From Vampirovibrio chlorellavorus (lineage in GTDB: Bacteria; Cyanobacteriota; Vampirovibrionia; Vampirovibrionales; Vampirovibrionaceae): a DNA stretch of 64,000 nt. The notes below the pieces were generated by a model. It saw only the letters and a list, made by a program, of their open reading frames with translations, was not told the origin of the DNA and did no database searches. Made by a program: the position numbers and the translations under genes. Positions 46,815-56,696 of this stretch are shown here, one piece after another (the first letter of the stretch is position 1; each line of letters starts with the position of its first letter). The stretch covers positions 62,001 through 126,000 of the forward strand of contig CAIPMU010000013.1 in the NCBI GenBank assembly GCA_903866275.1. The letters are read 5' to 3'.

Positions 46815-47261
46815 ATGCTTCAGTTTAACGCCACACTCATCTTTGTGCTAATCAGCTTCATTGTCTTTATGATTTTAATGAAGGGCATTTATTTTGATCC
46901 CATTCTCAAAATCCGGGCGGTGCGTGAGCAAAAGCTAACGGATGATCAGGAAGCCGCACGCCAGTTTGCCGAAGATTTTGAAAGACTGAACGCTGAGTAT
47001 CAAGCCAGTTTGCACAATGCCCGCAAGGAAGCCCATGCCCTGATTCAGGACTTGCGCTTGCAAGCAAAAAACGCGGCCCACGAAAACACCCAGGCCGCCC
47101 GTGCTGAAGCCCAACAAGTCTCGGAACGTCAGATGGCTGAACTGAACGAATGGCGTGAAAGTACCTACCAACAACTGGCTGGCGAGCGCAGCATTTTAAC
47201 CCGCGCCATTATCACCAAGGTGACCGATGGCCGTAGAGTCCGCACTGCAACGGGCAGTTAA
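46815..47261 (+). CDS. atpF': ATP synthase subunit b' (second b-type stalk subunit)
   Basis: The 148-residue protein has one N-terminal membrane helix (LIFVLISFIVFMILMKGIYF, residues 8-27) followed by FDPILKIRAVREQKL and a long coiled coil (about residues 40-135). It is of the b' type, the shorter of two b subunits in Cyanobacteria, chloroplasts and some alphaproteobacteria, which pairs with b to form a heterodimeric outer stalk. It lies upstream of atpF in the b'-b order typical of Cyanobacteria. Confidence 0.9.
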   Translation: MLQFNATLIFVLISFIVFMILMKGIYFDPILKIRAVREQKLTDDQEAARQFAEDFERLNAEYQASLHNARKEAHALIQDLRLQAKNAAHENTQAARAEAQQVSERQMAELNEWRESTYQQLAGERSILTRAIITKVTDGRRVRTATGS

Positions 47262-47296
47262 TCCCGCAAGTCAACAGAAGCGAATCAAGCAGGAAA

Positions 47297-47881
47297 ATGA
47301 TGCATCTATTTGAAACAATGAACTTCTTGCCCCAAGCATCCGTGTACTTGCTGCAGGCACATGAAGGCCCGGAGCAATTGACTCTGTGGCACCGCATTCT
47401 GGAATCCAACGTCATTAACGTGGTTATTGTCGCGTTAATTCTGGGTTTTCTGATTAAAAAATTCAACTTGCTGAATGGCATTGATGCCAAGCGCGAACAA
47501 ATCGCCACCGAAATTCAAGCCTTTGAAGCGCGTAAAAAAGAGGCGCAGGCCCAACTGGAAGCCACTCAGCGACTGACGGCCAACCTCAAAAACGAAGTCG
47601 AAGATATTTTAAACACCGCCCGTGAATCAGCGGAAGTGTTATCGGCCCAGATTTTAAACGACGCCAAACTGGAATCGGTGAAAATCATAGACAACACCAA
47701 ACGTCGCGTCGAACTGGAACAGCGCAGCGCCATCAAGGAACTGGAAAGACGGCTGCTGAACGAAGCACTTCAGGACGCGCGGGCCGAGCTGGCACAATCC
47801 TTGAGCGCCGAACAACAAAAACGCTCCGTGGAATCTTTTCTGGATGAACTCGTCGAAGTCAAAGGGGGCAACCGCTCATGA
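47297..47881 (+). CDS. atpF: ATP synthase subunit b
   Basis: The 194-residue protein has a 40-residue N-terminal lead, one membrane helix (VINVVIVALILGFLIKKF, about residues 36-53) and a long coiled coil with the b-subunit pattern IDAKREQIATEIQAFEARKK and a C-terminal part that binds delta. It pairs with b'. AGGA lies just before two adjacent ATGs. It overlaps atpH by four bases (ATGA). Confidence 0.93.
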   Translation: MMHLFETMNFLPQASVYLLQAHEGPEQLTLWHRILESNVINVVIVALILGFLIKKFNLLNGIDAKREQIATEIQAFEARKKEAQAQLEATQRLTANLKNEVEDILNTARESAEVLSAQILNDAKLESVKIIDNTKRRVELEQRSAIKELERRLLNEALQDARAELAQSLSAEQQKRSVESFLDELVEVKGGNRS

Positions 47882-48432
47882 GTCATCGCTTAGAAAACAA
47901 CAAAGTAGCCTCGCGTTACGCCAAGGCCCTGTTTGAAAGCACCCGCAACAGTGGCGAGACCGCTCAGGTTTCCCAGGAATTGAACATGGTGCAAGGGCTG
48001 ATGATCAGCGCCCCTGAATTGCCCTCTTTTCTCGAAAATCCGGCGATTTCGGCCAATGAAAAGCAGACGTTTCTGGATCAACAATTTGGCAAAGCGGTGG
48101 GTCCCTGGGTGCTCCGCCTGTTGAAATTGCTGGTGGAAAACAAGCGGGTTGCCATTTTTGGTCAACTCGTCGAACAGTTTAACGACTTCATGCTCAAGCA
48201 GGACAATGCAGCCATCGCCGAAGTGGTCACAGCCACCGAGCTGGAAGAGGAGCTGCGTCAACGCATCGGTAAAACGCTGGAAACGACCTTCGGCTTTAGC
48301 CGGGTGGACTTACAGCACCGGGTTGATCCGGGCCTGCTGGGCGGCGTGATCATCAAGTTGCAGGATCGGGTGATCGACGGCAGTTACATCGGCCGTCTGG
48401 AAGAAATGCGGAAGCAATTCAGCAAGCTTTAA
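47878..48432 (+). CDS. atpH: ATP synthase subunit delta
   Basis: The 184-residue protein joins the outer stalk to the alpha subunits. It has the OSCP/delta start KVASRYAKALFEST, a helical N-terminal domain, LLKLLVENKRV in the middle, and the C-terminal VDPGLLGGVIIKLQDRVIDGSYIGRLEEMR, which is the most conserved part of the family. Its ATG overlaps the atpF stop, indicating coupling. Confidence 0.95.
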   Translation: MSHRLENNKVASRYAKALFESTRNSGETAQVSQELNMVQGLMISAPELPSFLENPAISANEKQTFLDQQFGKAVGPWVLRLLKLLVENKRVAIFGQLVEQFNDFMLKQDNAAIAEVVTATELEEELRQRIGKTLETTFGFSRVDLQHRVDPGLLGGVIIKLQDRVIDGSYIGRLEEMRKQFSKL

Positions 48433-48457
48433 TTTTATCCCCAGTTATCAGTTTTAA

Positions 48458-50017
<1,560 letters not shown>

Positions 50018-50038
50018 AACCAGGGAAGGAATTGAACG

Positions 50039-50980
50039 ATGCCTAACCTGAAGGACATCCGACGACGCATTAAGAGCGTTATCAGCACCAAGAAAATTAC
50101 CCAAGCCATGCGCATGGTGGCTGCGGCTAAGGTCAAGCGCGCCGAAAACCGGGTCAAAGCGGCTCGCCCTTACTCGGTGGAGTTGCGGCACGTTTTCAGT
50201 GACGTGTTCAACGAGATGAGAAACCACCCGTCCTCCATCAGCGAATCCCGCTATGCAGAACTGTTCCGCCCTAGAAAAGTCCAATCCGTCGGCTTGATTG
50301 TCTATACTTCGGATCGGGGCTTGTGCGGTGGCTATAACTCAACGGTCATCCGGCAGGCGTTTCGTCTGGAGCGAGCCCTTCGTCAGCGTGGACTCACCCC
50401 CAAGTTTTTCCTGGTGGGGAATAAGGCCATCCAGGCGTTTGCACGCTATTCGAATGCAGAAGTGCTGGGGCAGTTGGCCAATATGACCGCTGCACCGACC
50501 GTTAAGGATGCCAATGAAATCTCTGATGTGATGATGAAGGCCTACCAGGAAGGTCAGATTGACACGATTGACGTGCTATCGACGCACTTTGAGTCCATGA
50601 TTTCCTACAAGGTGCAAGTGACAGCCGTGATTCCTGTCGTCCGCAACTTCGTGGATTGGGAACAGGCGACCATTCCGTCGCTGGATGACATCCACCACAC
50701 CACACCGGCCAACAAGCTGAAAGCCAGAATGTTACTGGAACCGTCTCCGGTGGCGATGCTGGATCGGTTGGTTCCGATGTACATGAGCAATGTGTTCTAT
50801 ACCCTGCTGCTGGAAGCATCGGCCAGTGAGCTGGCAGCCCGGATGACCGCGATGTCGAACGCCACCAACAATGCGGGCGATATGATCAGCCGGTTGACGA
50901 TTCAGTACAACAAGCTGCGTCAGGCCGCCATCACCCAGGAAATTCTGGAAATCGTCGGCGGTGCGGAAGCCCTGAAGTAA
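50039..50980 (+). CDS. atpG: ATP synthase subunit gamma
   Basis: Gamma is the central shaft. The 313-residue protein has the N-terminal helix NLKDIRRRIKSVISTKKITQAMRMVAAAKVKRA, the middle Rossmann-like part with SDRGLCGGYNS, and the C-terminal helix ASELAARMTAMSNATNNAGDMI...NKLRQAAITQEILEIVGGAEA. It is about 20 residues longer than in Escherichia coli. No obvious 35-residue photosynthetic-type regulatory insert is visible. It is the last gene, followed by a terminator. Confidence 0.96.
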   Translation: MPNLKDIRRRIKSVISTKKITQAMRMVAAAKVKRAENRVKAARPYSVELRHVFSDVFNEMRNHPSSISESRYAELFRPRKVQSVGLIVYTSDRGLCGGYNSTVIRQAFRLERALRQRGLTPKFFLVGNKAIQAFARYSNAEVLGQLANMTAAPTVKDANEISDVMMKAYQEGQIDTIDVLSTHFESMISYKVQVTAVIPVVRNFVDWEQATIPSLDDIHHTTPANKLKARMLLEPSPVAMLDRLVPMYMSNVFYTLLLEASASELAARMTAMSNATNNAGDMISRLTIQYNKLRQAAITQEILEIVGGAEALK

Positions 50981-51012
50981 CACTCACCCTGACCTGAAAC
51001 AAAAAGTAAAAG

Positions 51013-51038
51013 TCCCCGCTGATGAGGCGGGGATTTTT
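51013..51038 (+). terminator. Rho-independent terminator of the ATP synthase operon
   Basis: TCCCCGC and GCGGGGA form a 7-bp GC-rich stem with a seven-base loop, followed by TTTTT. Confidence 0.85.
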
Positions 51039-51097
51039 GCTAGGGGGATATTTACTAGGGTCATTTTGTTATTGCGAGGAGTTGTGTGTAGAAAAGT

Positions 51098-51124
51098 CTG
51101 GGCACTGGAGCAAACAGTGCCCAG
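51098..51124 (-). terminator. Perfect 10-bp hairpin after a small minus-strand gene
   Basis: CTGGGCACTG and CAGTGCCCAG enclose GAGCAAA. Read on the minus strand it lies seven bases after the stop of the 64-codon frame and is followed by CTTTTC, a short T run. Confidence 0.6.
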
Positions 51125-51130
51125 GGATCT

Positions 51131-51325
51131 CTATGCTTTTATGTCGAGTGAGCGGCAGCTTTTGGGCGCTGCAATCTGATTGCGGGCAGCGAACTCAAAC
51201 ACATCCGGCTCGCGCCCGATGTTGTTTCCCGCGAAATTGACGTTTTTTTGACCATTTTTCACATTCGATTTTCCCACTGGATTGGATGGGAGGAAGAGGT
51301 TTGGATAGTCTAGTAAGGTCAACAT
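51131..51325 (-). CDS. Small hypothetical protein (64 residues)
   Basis: This short protein (MLTLLDYPNLFLPSNP at the start, then NVNFAGNNIGREPDVFEFA, then a basic C-terminus) is not one that I recognise. There is no membrane helix or signal peptide. The case for a real gene is indirect: a perfect hairpin with a T run lies directly after the stop, and a palindrome-rich control region lies upstream. The ribosome binding site is weak (GTGAG about 9 bases before the ATG). It is divergent from secA. Confidence 0.4.
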   Translation of the reverse strand: MLTLLDYPNLFLPSNPVGKSNVKNGQKNVNFAGNNIGREPDVFEFAARNQIAAPKSCRSLDIKA

Positions 51326-51399
51326 GTTGAGGTCTCACTTTCTGAACTTTGGTCAAAATTGAGTTAAAAGTTGGTGAGCGAGTGGGTTAATGTTATTGC

Positions 51400-51451
51400 A
51401 ACACTATCGTTAGTGTTATTAAAACACCCGCTTAGTGTTTTGTAAACACTA
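51400..51451. promoter_or_regulatory. Twin palindromes with TAGTGTT cores upstream of secA
   Basis: Two palindromes share the same arm: AACACTA-TCGT-TAGTGTT (51400-51417) and TAGTGTTT-TGT-AAACACTA (51433-51451). The centres are about 33 bases apart, near three helical turns, so two dimers would bind on one face of the DNA. They lie between the divergent small gene and the secA promoter. A repressor or regulator binding site is inferred. Confidence 0.55.
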
Positions 51452-51515
51452 CATCTTCATGATTTTTAACATTTCCTTAAATTTGTCGCTTTTCAGGCGC
51501 TGTGGCTACTTTTTG

Positions 51516-51545
51516 GTGACAATATGGCCGGGAATTGCGTATACT
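51516..51545 (+). promoter_or_regulatory. Sigma-70-type promoter for secA
   Basis: GTGACA, an 18-base spacer and TATACT, giving a leader of about 60 bases before the secA ATG. Confidence 0.55.
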
Positions 51546-51611
51546 AGAATGAATATACCCCCCTGACCGAGTCTGAGTCACAGCGTTTCGTTTAACCAGA
51601 GAGATGCTTTC

Positions 51612-54600
51612 ATGTTTGATCTGATCCGTAAAATCCTGCCCGACCCCAATGAGCGCAAAATTAAGGCGCGCTTACCCATTGTGGACCATATCAACGACCT
51701 GGAAGCCGAGTTGTTAACCCTGTCGGATGAGGAATTACGGGGCAAGACAGATTACTTCAAGCAAATGCTGTCCAACCGGGAGCGCTCGGAAAACGACAAA
51801 CGGGACCGGGCACTGGAAAAAGAAGTGCTGGATTTAATCCTGCCCGAAGCCTTTGCAGTAGTTCGGGAAGCCAGTCGGCGTGTGCTGGGCATGCGCCACT
51901 TTGATATGCAGCTGATGGGCGGCATGGTGCTTCACGATGGTGGTATTTCCGAGATGAGAACCGGCGAGGGCAAGACCCTGGTGGCGACCCTGCCCGCTTA
52001 CCTCAACGCCCTGAGCGGCCGTGGCGTGCATGTCATCACCGTGAACGACTACCTGGCACAGCGGGACGCTGAGTGGATGGGTCGTCTCTATCGCTTCCTG
52101 GGGTTGAGCGTGGGCATGGTCCTGTCTCAGCAGCGTAGTTTCAACAGCTTCTCGGATAAAAAAGCGGCTTACGCGGCCGATATTACCTACGGCACCAACA
52201 ACGAATTTGGCTTTGATTATCTGCGGGACAACATGGCGGGTTCCAAAAACCAGTTAGTGCAGCGGGACTTCAACTACGCCATTATCGACGAAGTGGACAG
52301 CATTCTGATTGACGAGGCCCGCACCCCGTTAATCATCAGCGGGCGACTGGAGCAGTCGGCGGACCTGTACCGAACCATGGCCCGTCTGGCGCCTCTGCTG
52401 AATGAAGAACGAGACTACACCGTGGATGAAAAGGGTCGCAACGTCGTGCTAACGGAAGAAGGCATCGATCGAGCGCAAGAGTTACTGGGCATTGACGACC
52501 TGTTTGACATCCAGCACAACATGGCACACCACTTGCTGCAATCGCTCAAGGCCAAGGAACTCTTCAAGGTCGACATCGATTACGTGGTCAAGAATGACGA
52601 AGTGGTCATTGTGGACGAGTTTACCGGGCGCCTGATGGACGGGCGTCGCTGGAGTGATGGCCTGCACCAGGCGGTGGAAGCCAAGGAAGGCGTCAGCATT
52701 CAGGATGAAACCCAGACGCTGGCTAGTATTACCTTCCAGAACCTGTTCCGACTGTACCCCAAGCTAAGCGGGATGACCGGAACGGCCATGACCGAAGAAG
52801 CCGAGTTCGGCAAGATTTACAACCTGGGCGTAACCACCATTCCCACCAACCGCTCGGATCAGCGGAAAGATGTGCCGGATTCCATCTACAAAAACGAGCG
52901 CATCAAAATGTACAAGGTCGTGGAAGAGATTGTGGCCTACCACGCCATCGGCCGTCCGGTGCTGGTCGGAACCGTCTCCATCGAAAAATCCGAAGAGATC
53001 TCCAACCTGCTCTCCAAACCGCAGGAAATGGCCCAGCATTTACGGGACAAAGTCGCGCGTATCCTGCAAGCGTTGCCCACTCAAAACGCCTCGGCGGGCA
53101 TCACCGAACTGGCGGGAAAATTGAGGAATCCTGAAGCTTACAACCCCGATGACTTTACCCAGCCCATCGACGGGCTAAACGATGACTTGTCCGTCATGCT
53201 TGAAAGTATGGCGGAGACCCTAAAAACCGTGATCGCCATTCAACAGGGAATGCCGCATCACGTCCTCAATGCCAAGCATCACGAGCAAGAGGCCATGATC
53301 GTTTCTCAGGCGGGCCGCAAGGGGGCCATTACCATTGCCACCAACATGGCCGGTCGCGGTACCGACATTCTACTGGGTGGTAACGCCGAAGCCATGGCCA
53401 AGAGCGAATTTGAAGCGATGGGAATGAACTGGCGCGACGTGCCGGAGGAAGACTTGGATGCAGCGATCGCCCGCAAGAAACTCCTCACGGATGCCGAAAA
53501 AGAAGAAGTGCTGGCCATGGGCGGCCTGCATATTATCGGGACCGAGCGGCATGAGTCTCGCCGGATTGATAACCAGTTGCGCGGACGCGCAGCGCGGCAA
53601 GGCGATCCCGGTTCGACCCACTTCTTTTTATCCTTGACCGATGGGCTGATGCGTAAGTTTGGCGGGGATAAAATCGCCGGACTGATGGATCTGCTGGGCG
53701 TGGATGAAACCATGCCGATTTCGGCGGGAATGGTGAACCGGGCCATTGAAAACGCGCAACGCAAGGTCGAAGCCCACTACTTCGACATCCGTAAAAATAT
53801 TTTGCAGTATGACGATGTCATGACGGAACAGCGCCAACTGATTTACGATCAGCGCAAAAAGGTCCTGAACGGCGAAAACTTGCGAGATTCAGTGCTGCAC
53901 ATGATCGATCAGGTAATGGAGCGGGTGATTAACAACCACCTGGCTGTCGGCACCACCCCGGAAGACTGGGAAGACGAAACGCTGGATGAGATGCTGAATA
54001 TGTTGCATGGCATTGCACCGCAACTGCAGACAATCATCACTCATGGCACGCTGAAAAGTGGCATGCAACAACCCCAGATTGTGGAATTTTCCCGCCAGGA
54101 AGGCGCCAAACTGTATCAGCATCTGGAAGGTGAGTTGACCCGAATTTCGCAGGAGATTCAGGAAAATCACGGCGTCAGCCTGAGTGGGCTGGAAGATGAA
54201 GCGGAAGGAGGCGAAGACGCCTTTACCCAGCTCTCGCCTGAAAAAGCGGCGGAATTTAAGCATCCGTTGCGGCGCATTGAACGGGATATTTTGCTCTCCG
54301 TCATCGACAATCGCTGGATTGACTACCTGCATAACCTGGATGGCCTGCGGGAAGGCATTGGCCTACGCGCCTACGGACAAAAAGATCCGCTGATTGAATA
54401 CAAGCGCGAAGCCTTTGAGATGTTCCAGAACCTGACCTATGAAATTCAGCGCGACACGGTGTTGATGCTGTTTAATACGCGCATCGAGATTCAGATGGAG
54501 CGCCAGATGGAAGAACCCATCGGCGAGGAGATTCACCATACCCAGTTAACCGAGGCGTTGGAATTTATGCAGGAACTCCCGGATCAATCGTTTGCCACGT

Positions 54601-54797
54601 CGGTCGTCCCTGCCGAGGAGCTCCCGGTGGGACATCATCATTTAGAAGCCGAGTCTCAAGATCAAGCCCCGGCCTATGCCGCTATTCTGGAGACAATCTC
54701 CCCGGACGAGGCGGAGCCCGGATCCACCAACGATGACTCCTCGGTGGATGAGGCCGATCGCCCCAAGCGCAAGCCCACCAAGACCAAACCGTTTTAA
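51612..54797 (+). CDS. secA: Preprotein translocase ATPase SecA, long form
   Basis: SecA drives secretory proteins through SecYEG. The product has NBD1 with MRTGEGKTLVATLPAYL (Walker A, about residues 113-129) and IIDEVDSILIDEARTPLIISG (Walker B), the cross-linking domain, NBD2 with NMAGRGTDILLGGN and GTERHESRRIDNQLRGRAARQGD, and the helical scaffold and wing domains. At 1061 residues it is longer than the usual 830-950. There is an insert of about 75 residues in NBD2 (about 468-544, after SEEISNLL), another of about 35 near 600-635, and a long acidic tail. The C-terminal zinc-binding CxCxGS(X)nCH motif is absent; the tail ends in KPTKTKPF. Confidence 0.97.
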   Translation: MFDLIRKILPDPNERKIKARLPIVDHINDLEAELLTLSDEELRGKTDYFKQMLSNRERSENDKRDRALEKEVLDLILPEAFAVVREASRRVLGMRHFDMQLMGGMVLHDGGISEMRTGEGKTLVATLPAYLNALSGRGVHVITVNDYLAQRDAEWMGRLYRFLGLSVGMVLSQQRSFNSFSDKKAAYAADITYGTNNEFGFDYLRDNMAGSKNQLVQRDFNYAIIDEVDSILIDEARTPLIISGRLEQSADLYRTMARLAPLLNEERDYTVDEKGRNVVLTEEGIDRAQELLGIDDLFDIQHNMAHHLLQSLKAKELFKVDIDYVVKNDEVVIVDEFTGRLMDGRRWSDGLHQAVEAKEGVSIQDETQTLASITFQNLFRLYPKLSGMTGTAMTEEAEFGKIYNLGVTTIPTNRSDQRKDVPDSIYKNERIKMYKVVEEIVAYHAIGRPVLVGTVSIEKSEEISNLLSKPQEMAQHLRDKVARILQALPTQNASAGITELAGKLRNPEAYNPDDFTQPIDGLNDDLSVMLESMAETLKTVIAIQQGMPHHVLNAKHHEQEAMIVSQAGRKGAITIATNMAGRGTDILLGGNAEAMAKSEFEAMGMNWRDVPEEDLDAAIARKKLLTDAEKEEVLAMGGLHIIGTERHESRRIDNQLRGRAARQGDPGSTHFFLSLTDGLMRKFGGDKIAGLMDLLGVDETMPISAGMVNRAIENAQRKVEAHYFDIRKNILQYDDVMTEQRQLIYDQRKKVLNGENLRDSVLHMIDQVMERVINNHLAVGTTPEDWEDETLDEMLNMLHGIAPQLQTIITHGTLKSGMQQPQIVEFSRQEGAKLYQHLEGELTRISQEIQENHGVSLSGLEDEAEGGEDAFTQLSPEKAAEFKHPLRRIERDILLSVIDNRWIDYLHNLDGLREGIGLRAYGQKDPLIEYKREAFEMFQNLTYEIQRDTVLMLFNTRIEIQMERQMEEPIGEEIHHTQLTEALEFMQELPDQSFATSVVPAEELPVGHHHLEAESQDQAPAYAAILETISPDEAEPGSTNDDSSVDEADRPKRKPTKTKPF

Positions 54798-54817
54798 AGC
54801 AAGTTTGACATCCCTTC

Positions 54818-54850
54818 AATCCCCGAGTCTGCCCCAGGCTCGGGGATTTT
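54818..54850 (+). terminator. Rho-independent terminator after secA
   Basis: A 10-bp stem AATCCCCGAG / CTCGGGGATT with an 11-base loop, followed by TT. Confidence 0.8.
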
Positions 54851-54944
54851 GCATGCCAGCCTCAAATCAGACATCAAAGCATCGCAGACAGCTCGCACTG
54901 GCCCAAACCCACAACGCACCGAGAGGCAAGATGCCGGAAAAAAT

Positions 54945-55103
54945 TCAAACTGAAACCTGTCCAGTAGAACGCTCATCTTTACCGCTCACCGGGAGGCAAG
55001 CCTGTTCTCCATCACAGCAGGTCAGCCCCACCCAATGACAACACTCACACTGATAGTGTCCGTGTACAAAAATCAGGTGCCCCCGACAAAGTTCGCACTG
55101 CAT
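54945..55103 (-). CDS. Very small zinc-ribbon protein
   Basis: The 52-residue product has a compact zinc ribbon: C3xxC6, C19xxC22 and a further CC pair at 29-30 in LTCCDGEQ, with HLIFVHGHYQ between the first pairs. The ATG at 55103 has AAAGGA nine bases upstream; the frame is open for 34 more codons without motif. It does not resemble any named protein that I know. It is convergent with secA beyond that gene's terminator. Confidence 0.5.
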   Translation of the reverse strand: MQCELCRGHLIFVHGHYQCECCHWVGLTCCDGEQACLPVSGKDERSTGQVSV

Positions 55104-55133
55104 GAACTGATTTCCTTTCCAGCATCCCATTTT

Positions 55134-55155
55134 ACAATGGTTATACACCCATTGT
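55134..55155. promoter_or_regulatory. Palindrome upstream of the small zinc-ribbon gene
   Basis: ACAATGG and CCATTGT flank eight bases. It lies about 30 bases before the zinc-ribbon start and could be an operator. Confidence 0.3.
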
Positions 55156-55392
55156 ATGAAAAAGTGTATGGGCATAAGCCCCTCCCAAACCCAACATAAA
55201 CACAATCACTTCGCATGCCAGGTATCGTTCCGGGTATCCCTCGGCTGGGTATTCTTCCGGTTTTTCAATGCAGTAAGCCTCGGCCTTGAAAACCGTTTTG
55301 TAACTTTTTGTGTGCATTTTCAAAGTTTTCCAGGATACGGTCGATAGAAACACTAGCACGACCCGAAGCATCTTGAGCAGAGGACTTCCAGC

Positions 55393-56646
55393 ATGAATTT
55401 TAGCAACGTGAATAAAACCATTGGCGATCAGATGCGCTTTATCCAGAATTTCCAGGCCAACCCCAAGGACACGTCTGCCGCGTCCTCTGGTAGTGCAGCC
55501 ATGAATGCACAAATGCAACAAATCATGCCCATGATGCTGATGATGATGTTTCAGATGATGATGCGATTGATGCCCGGTATGGGCCAGCCCCCTTCGCAGG
55601 ATCCGTTTGCGGGCCTGCCCAACACACTGCCCCCGAATGCCCATCTGACGCCAAACTGTTTGCCCGAACAGCAACGGATTCAGCAAAACCCGGCCTATCA
55701 GTTTGTATCCACACAACTCAACGGCGATAACACGACGACAGCAAACACGATAGCCATGCCCGATTTTTCGGATACCAACAGCCTGATCAACCAAATAAAC
55801 ACCCTCACAGCTGGCCTTACGGATCCGAATTTACAGAATCTGGCCTCTCAATTAACGACCTTGCCCATAGATTCACCGCAATCAGCCCAGTTGAAAACAC
55901 AAGCTGAAACAGCCCTGAAAAATAAGGGGGCTAGCGATGCGGATATCGCCAGATTCGATCTGCTCTTTCAGGGCCTTCAGGCGAATAACAGCACCGGCCA
56001 AATCGTGAATCAGTTGCAGGCTCTGACCGCTAATCTCAACCCTCCCAGTCCCGAGATCCAGCAATTACAAAGCCAGTTGAGTCAGGTCAGCCAACTTTTA
56101 ACCCAGTCTCAAGCCCAAATGGCGCAACAATGGCAGAACCTTCAGCCTACGGGAACAACAACCGACCCCGGCGTCACAAATCCCACTTTGGTTACGCAGG
56201 TACAAACCGCGCTGGCCAATCATCAGTTTACGCCACAGGATTTAGGGCAAAGCCTAAAATACCTGCTGAACAACGCCCCGGCAGGCTCTTTAAATCAGCT
56301 CAGTGGATTGATGTCCAGCTTAATGAAATCGGGCACGTTGAATATTGATCCGTTCCTGCAGAGTGGCTATCTGGATATGCTTAGCCCCGAGCGGAAAGAT
56401 GCAGTAATGGGCGCGGTGCAAACGGCCGGATTAACCCTGGACAACGGAGAACCCAACGCCCGATTCGCCGGATTTATTCTGGAAAGTCTGGCCAAGCCGG
56501 GCCCATCCAGCACGCGTGACTTTTTACAACAATTTCTGCAATGGGATGCGGCGAATTACCAGAATTCGCATACCCCGGAAGGCCAGGCTTTAGCGCACCT
56601 GTTACCCCTCGCAGGCCTGAACTATTCACCGCCCGCTGGACTATAG
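55393..56646 (+). CDS. Hypothetical protein with Met-rich segment and Gln/Asn/Leu-rich helices
   Basis: I do not recognise this 417-residue protein. Residues about 37-62 hold a Met-rich hydrophobic stretch (QIMPMMLMMMFQMMMRLMPG), short for a standard membrane span but able to insert or to bind hydrophobic partners. Residues 63-100 are Pro-rich. The rest is mostly Gln-, Asn-, Leu-, Ala- and Thr-rich helices with heptad-like patterns (EIQQLQSQLSQVSQLLTQSQ near 220-240) and very few charges. The C-terminal 120 residues look more compact (DMLSPERKDAVMGAVQTAG). There is no signal peptide. It stands alone, with no clear operon. Confidence 0.6.
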   Translation: MNFSNVNKTIGDQMRFIQNFQANPKDTSAASSGSAAMNAQMQQIMPMMLMMMFQMMMRLMPGMGQPPSQDPFAGLPNTLPPNAHLTPNCLPEQQRIQQNPAYQFVSTQLNGDNTTTANTIAMPDFSDTNSLINQINTLTAGLTDPNLQNLASQLTTLPIDSPQSAQLKTQAETALKNKGASDADIARFDLLFQGLQANNSTGQIVNQLQALTANLNPPSPEIQQLQSQLSQVSQLLTQSQAQMAQQWQNLQPTGTTTDPGVTNPTLVTQVQTALANHQFTPQDLGQSLKYLLNNAPAGSLNQLSGLMSSLMKSGTLNIDPFLQSGYLDMLSPERKDAVMGAVQTAGLTLDNGEPNARFAGFILESLAKPGPSSTRDFLQQFLQWDAANYQNSHTPEGQALAHLLPLAGLNYSPPAGL

Positions 56647-56696
56647 CCCGCTCGGCAGTGCAATCGAAACTGGCCCCAGGAGCCTGCTGAGACGAA

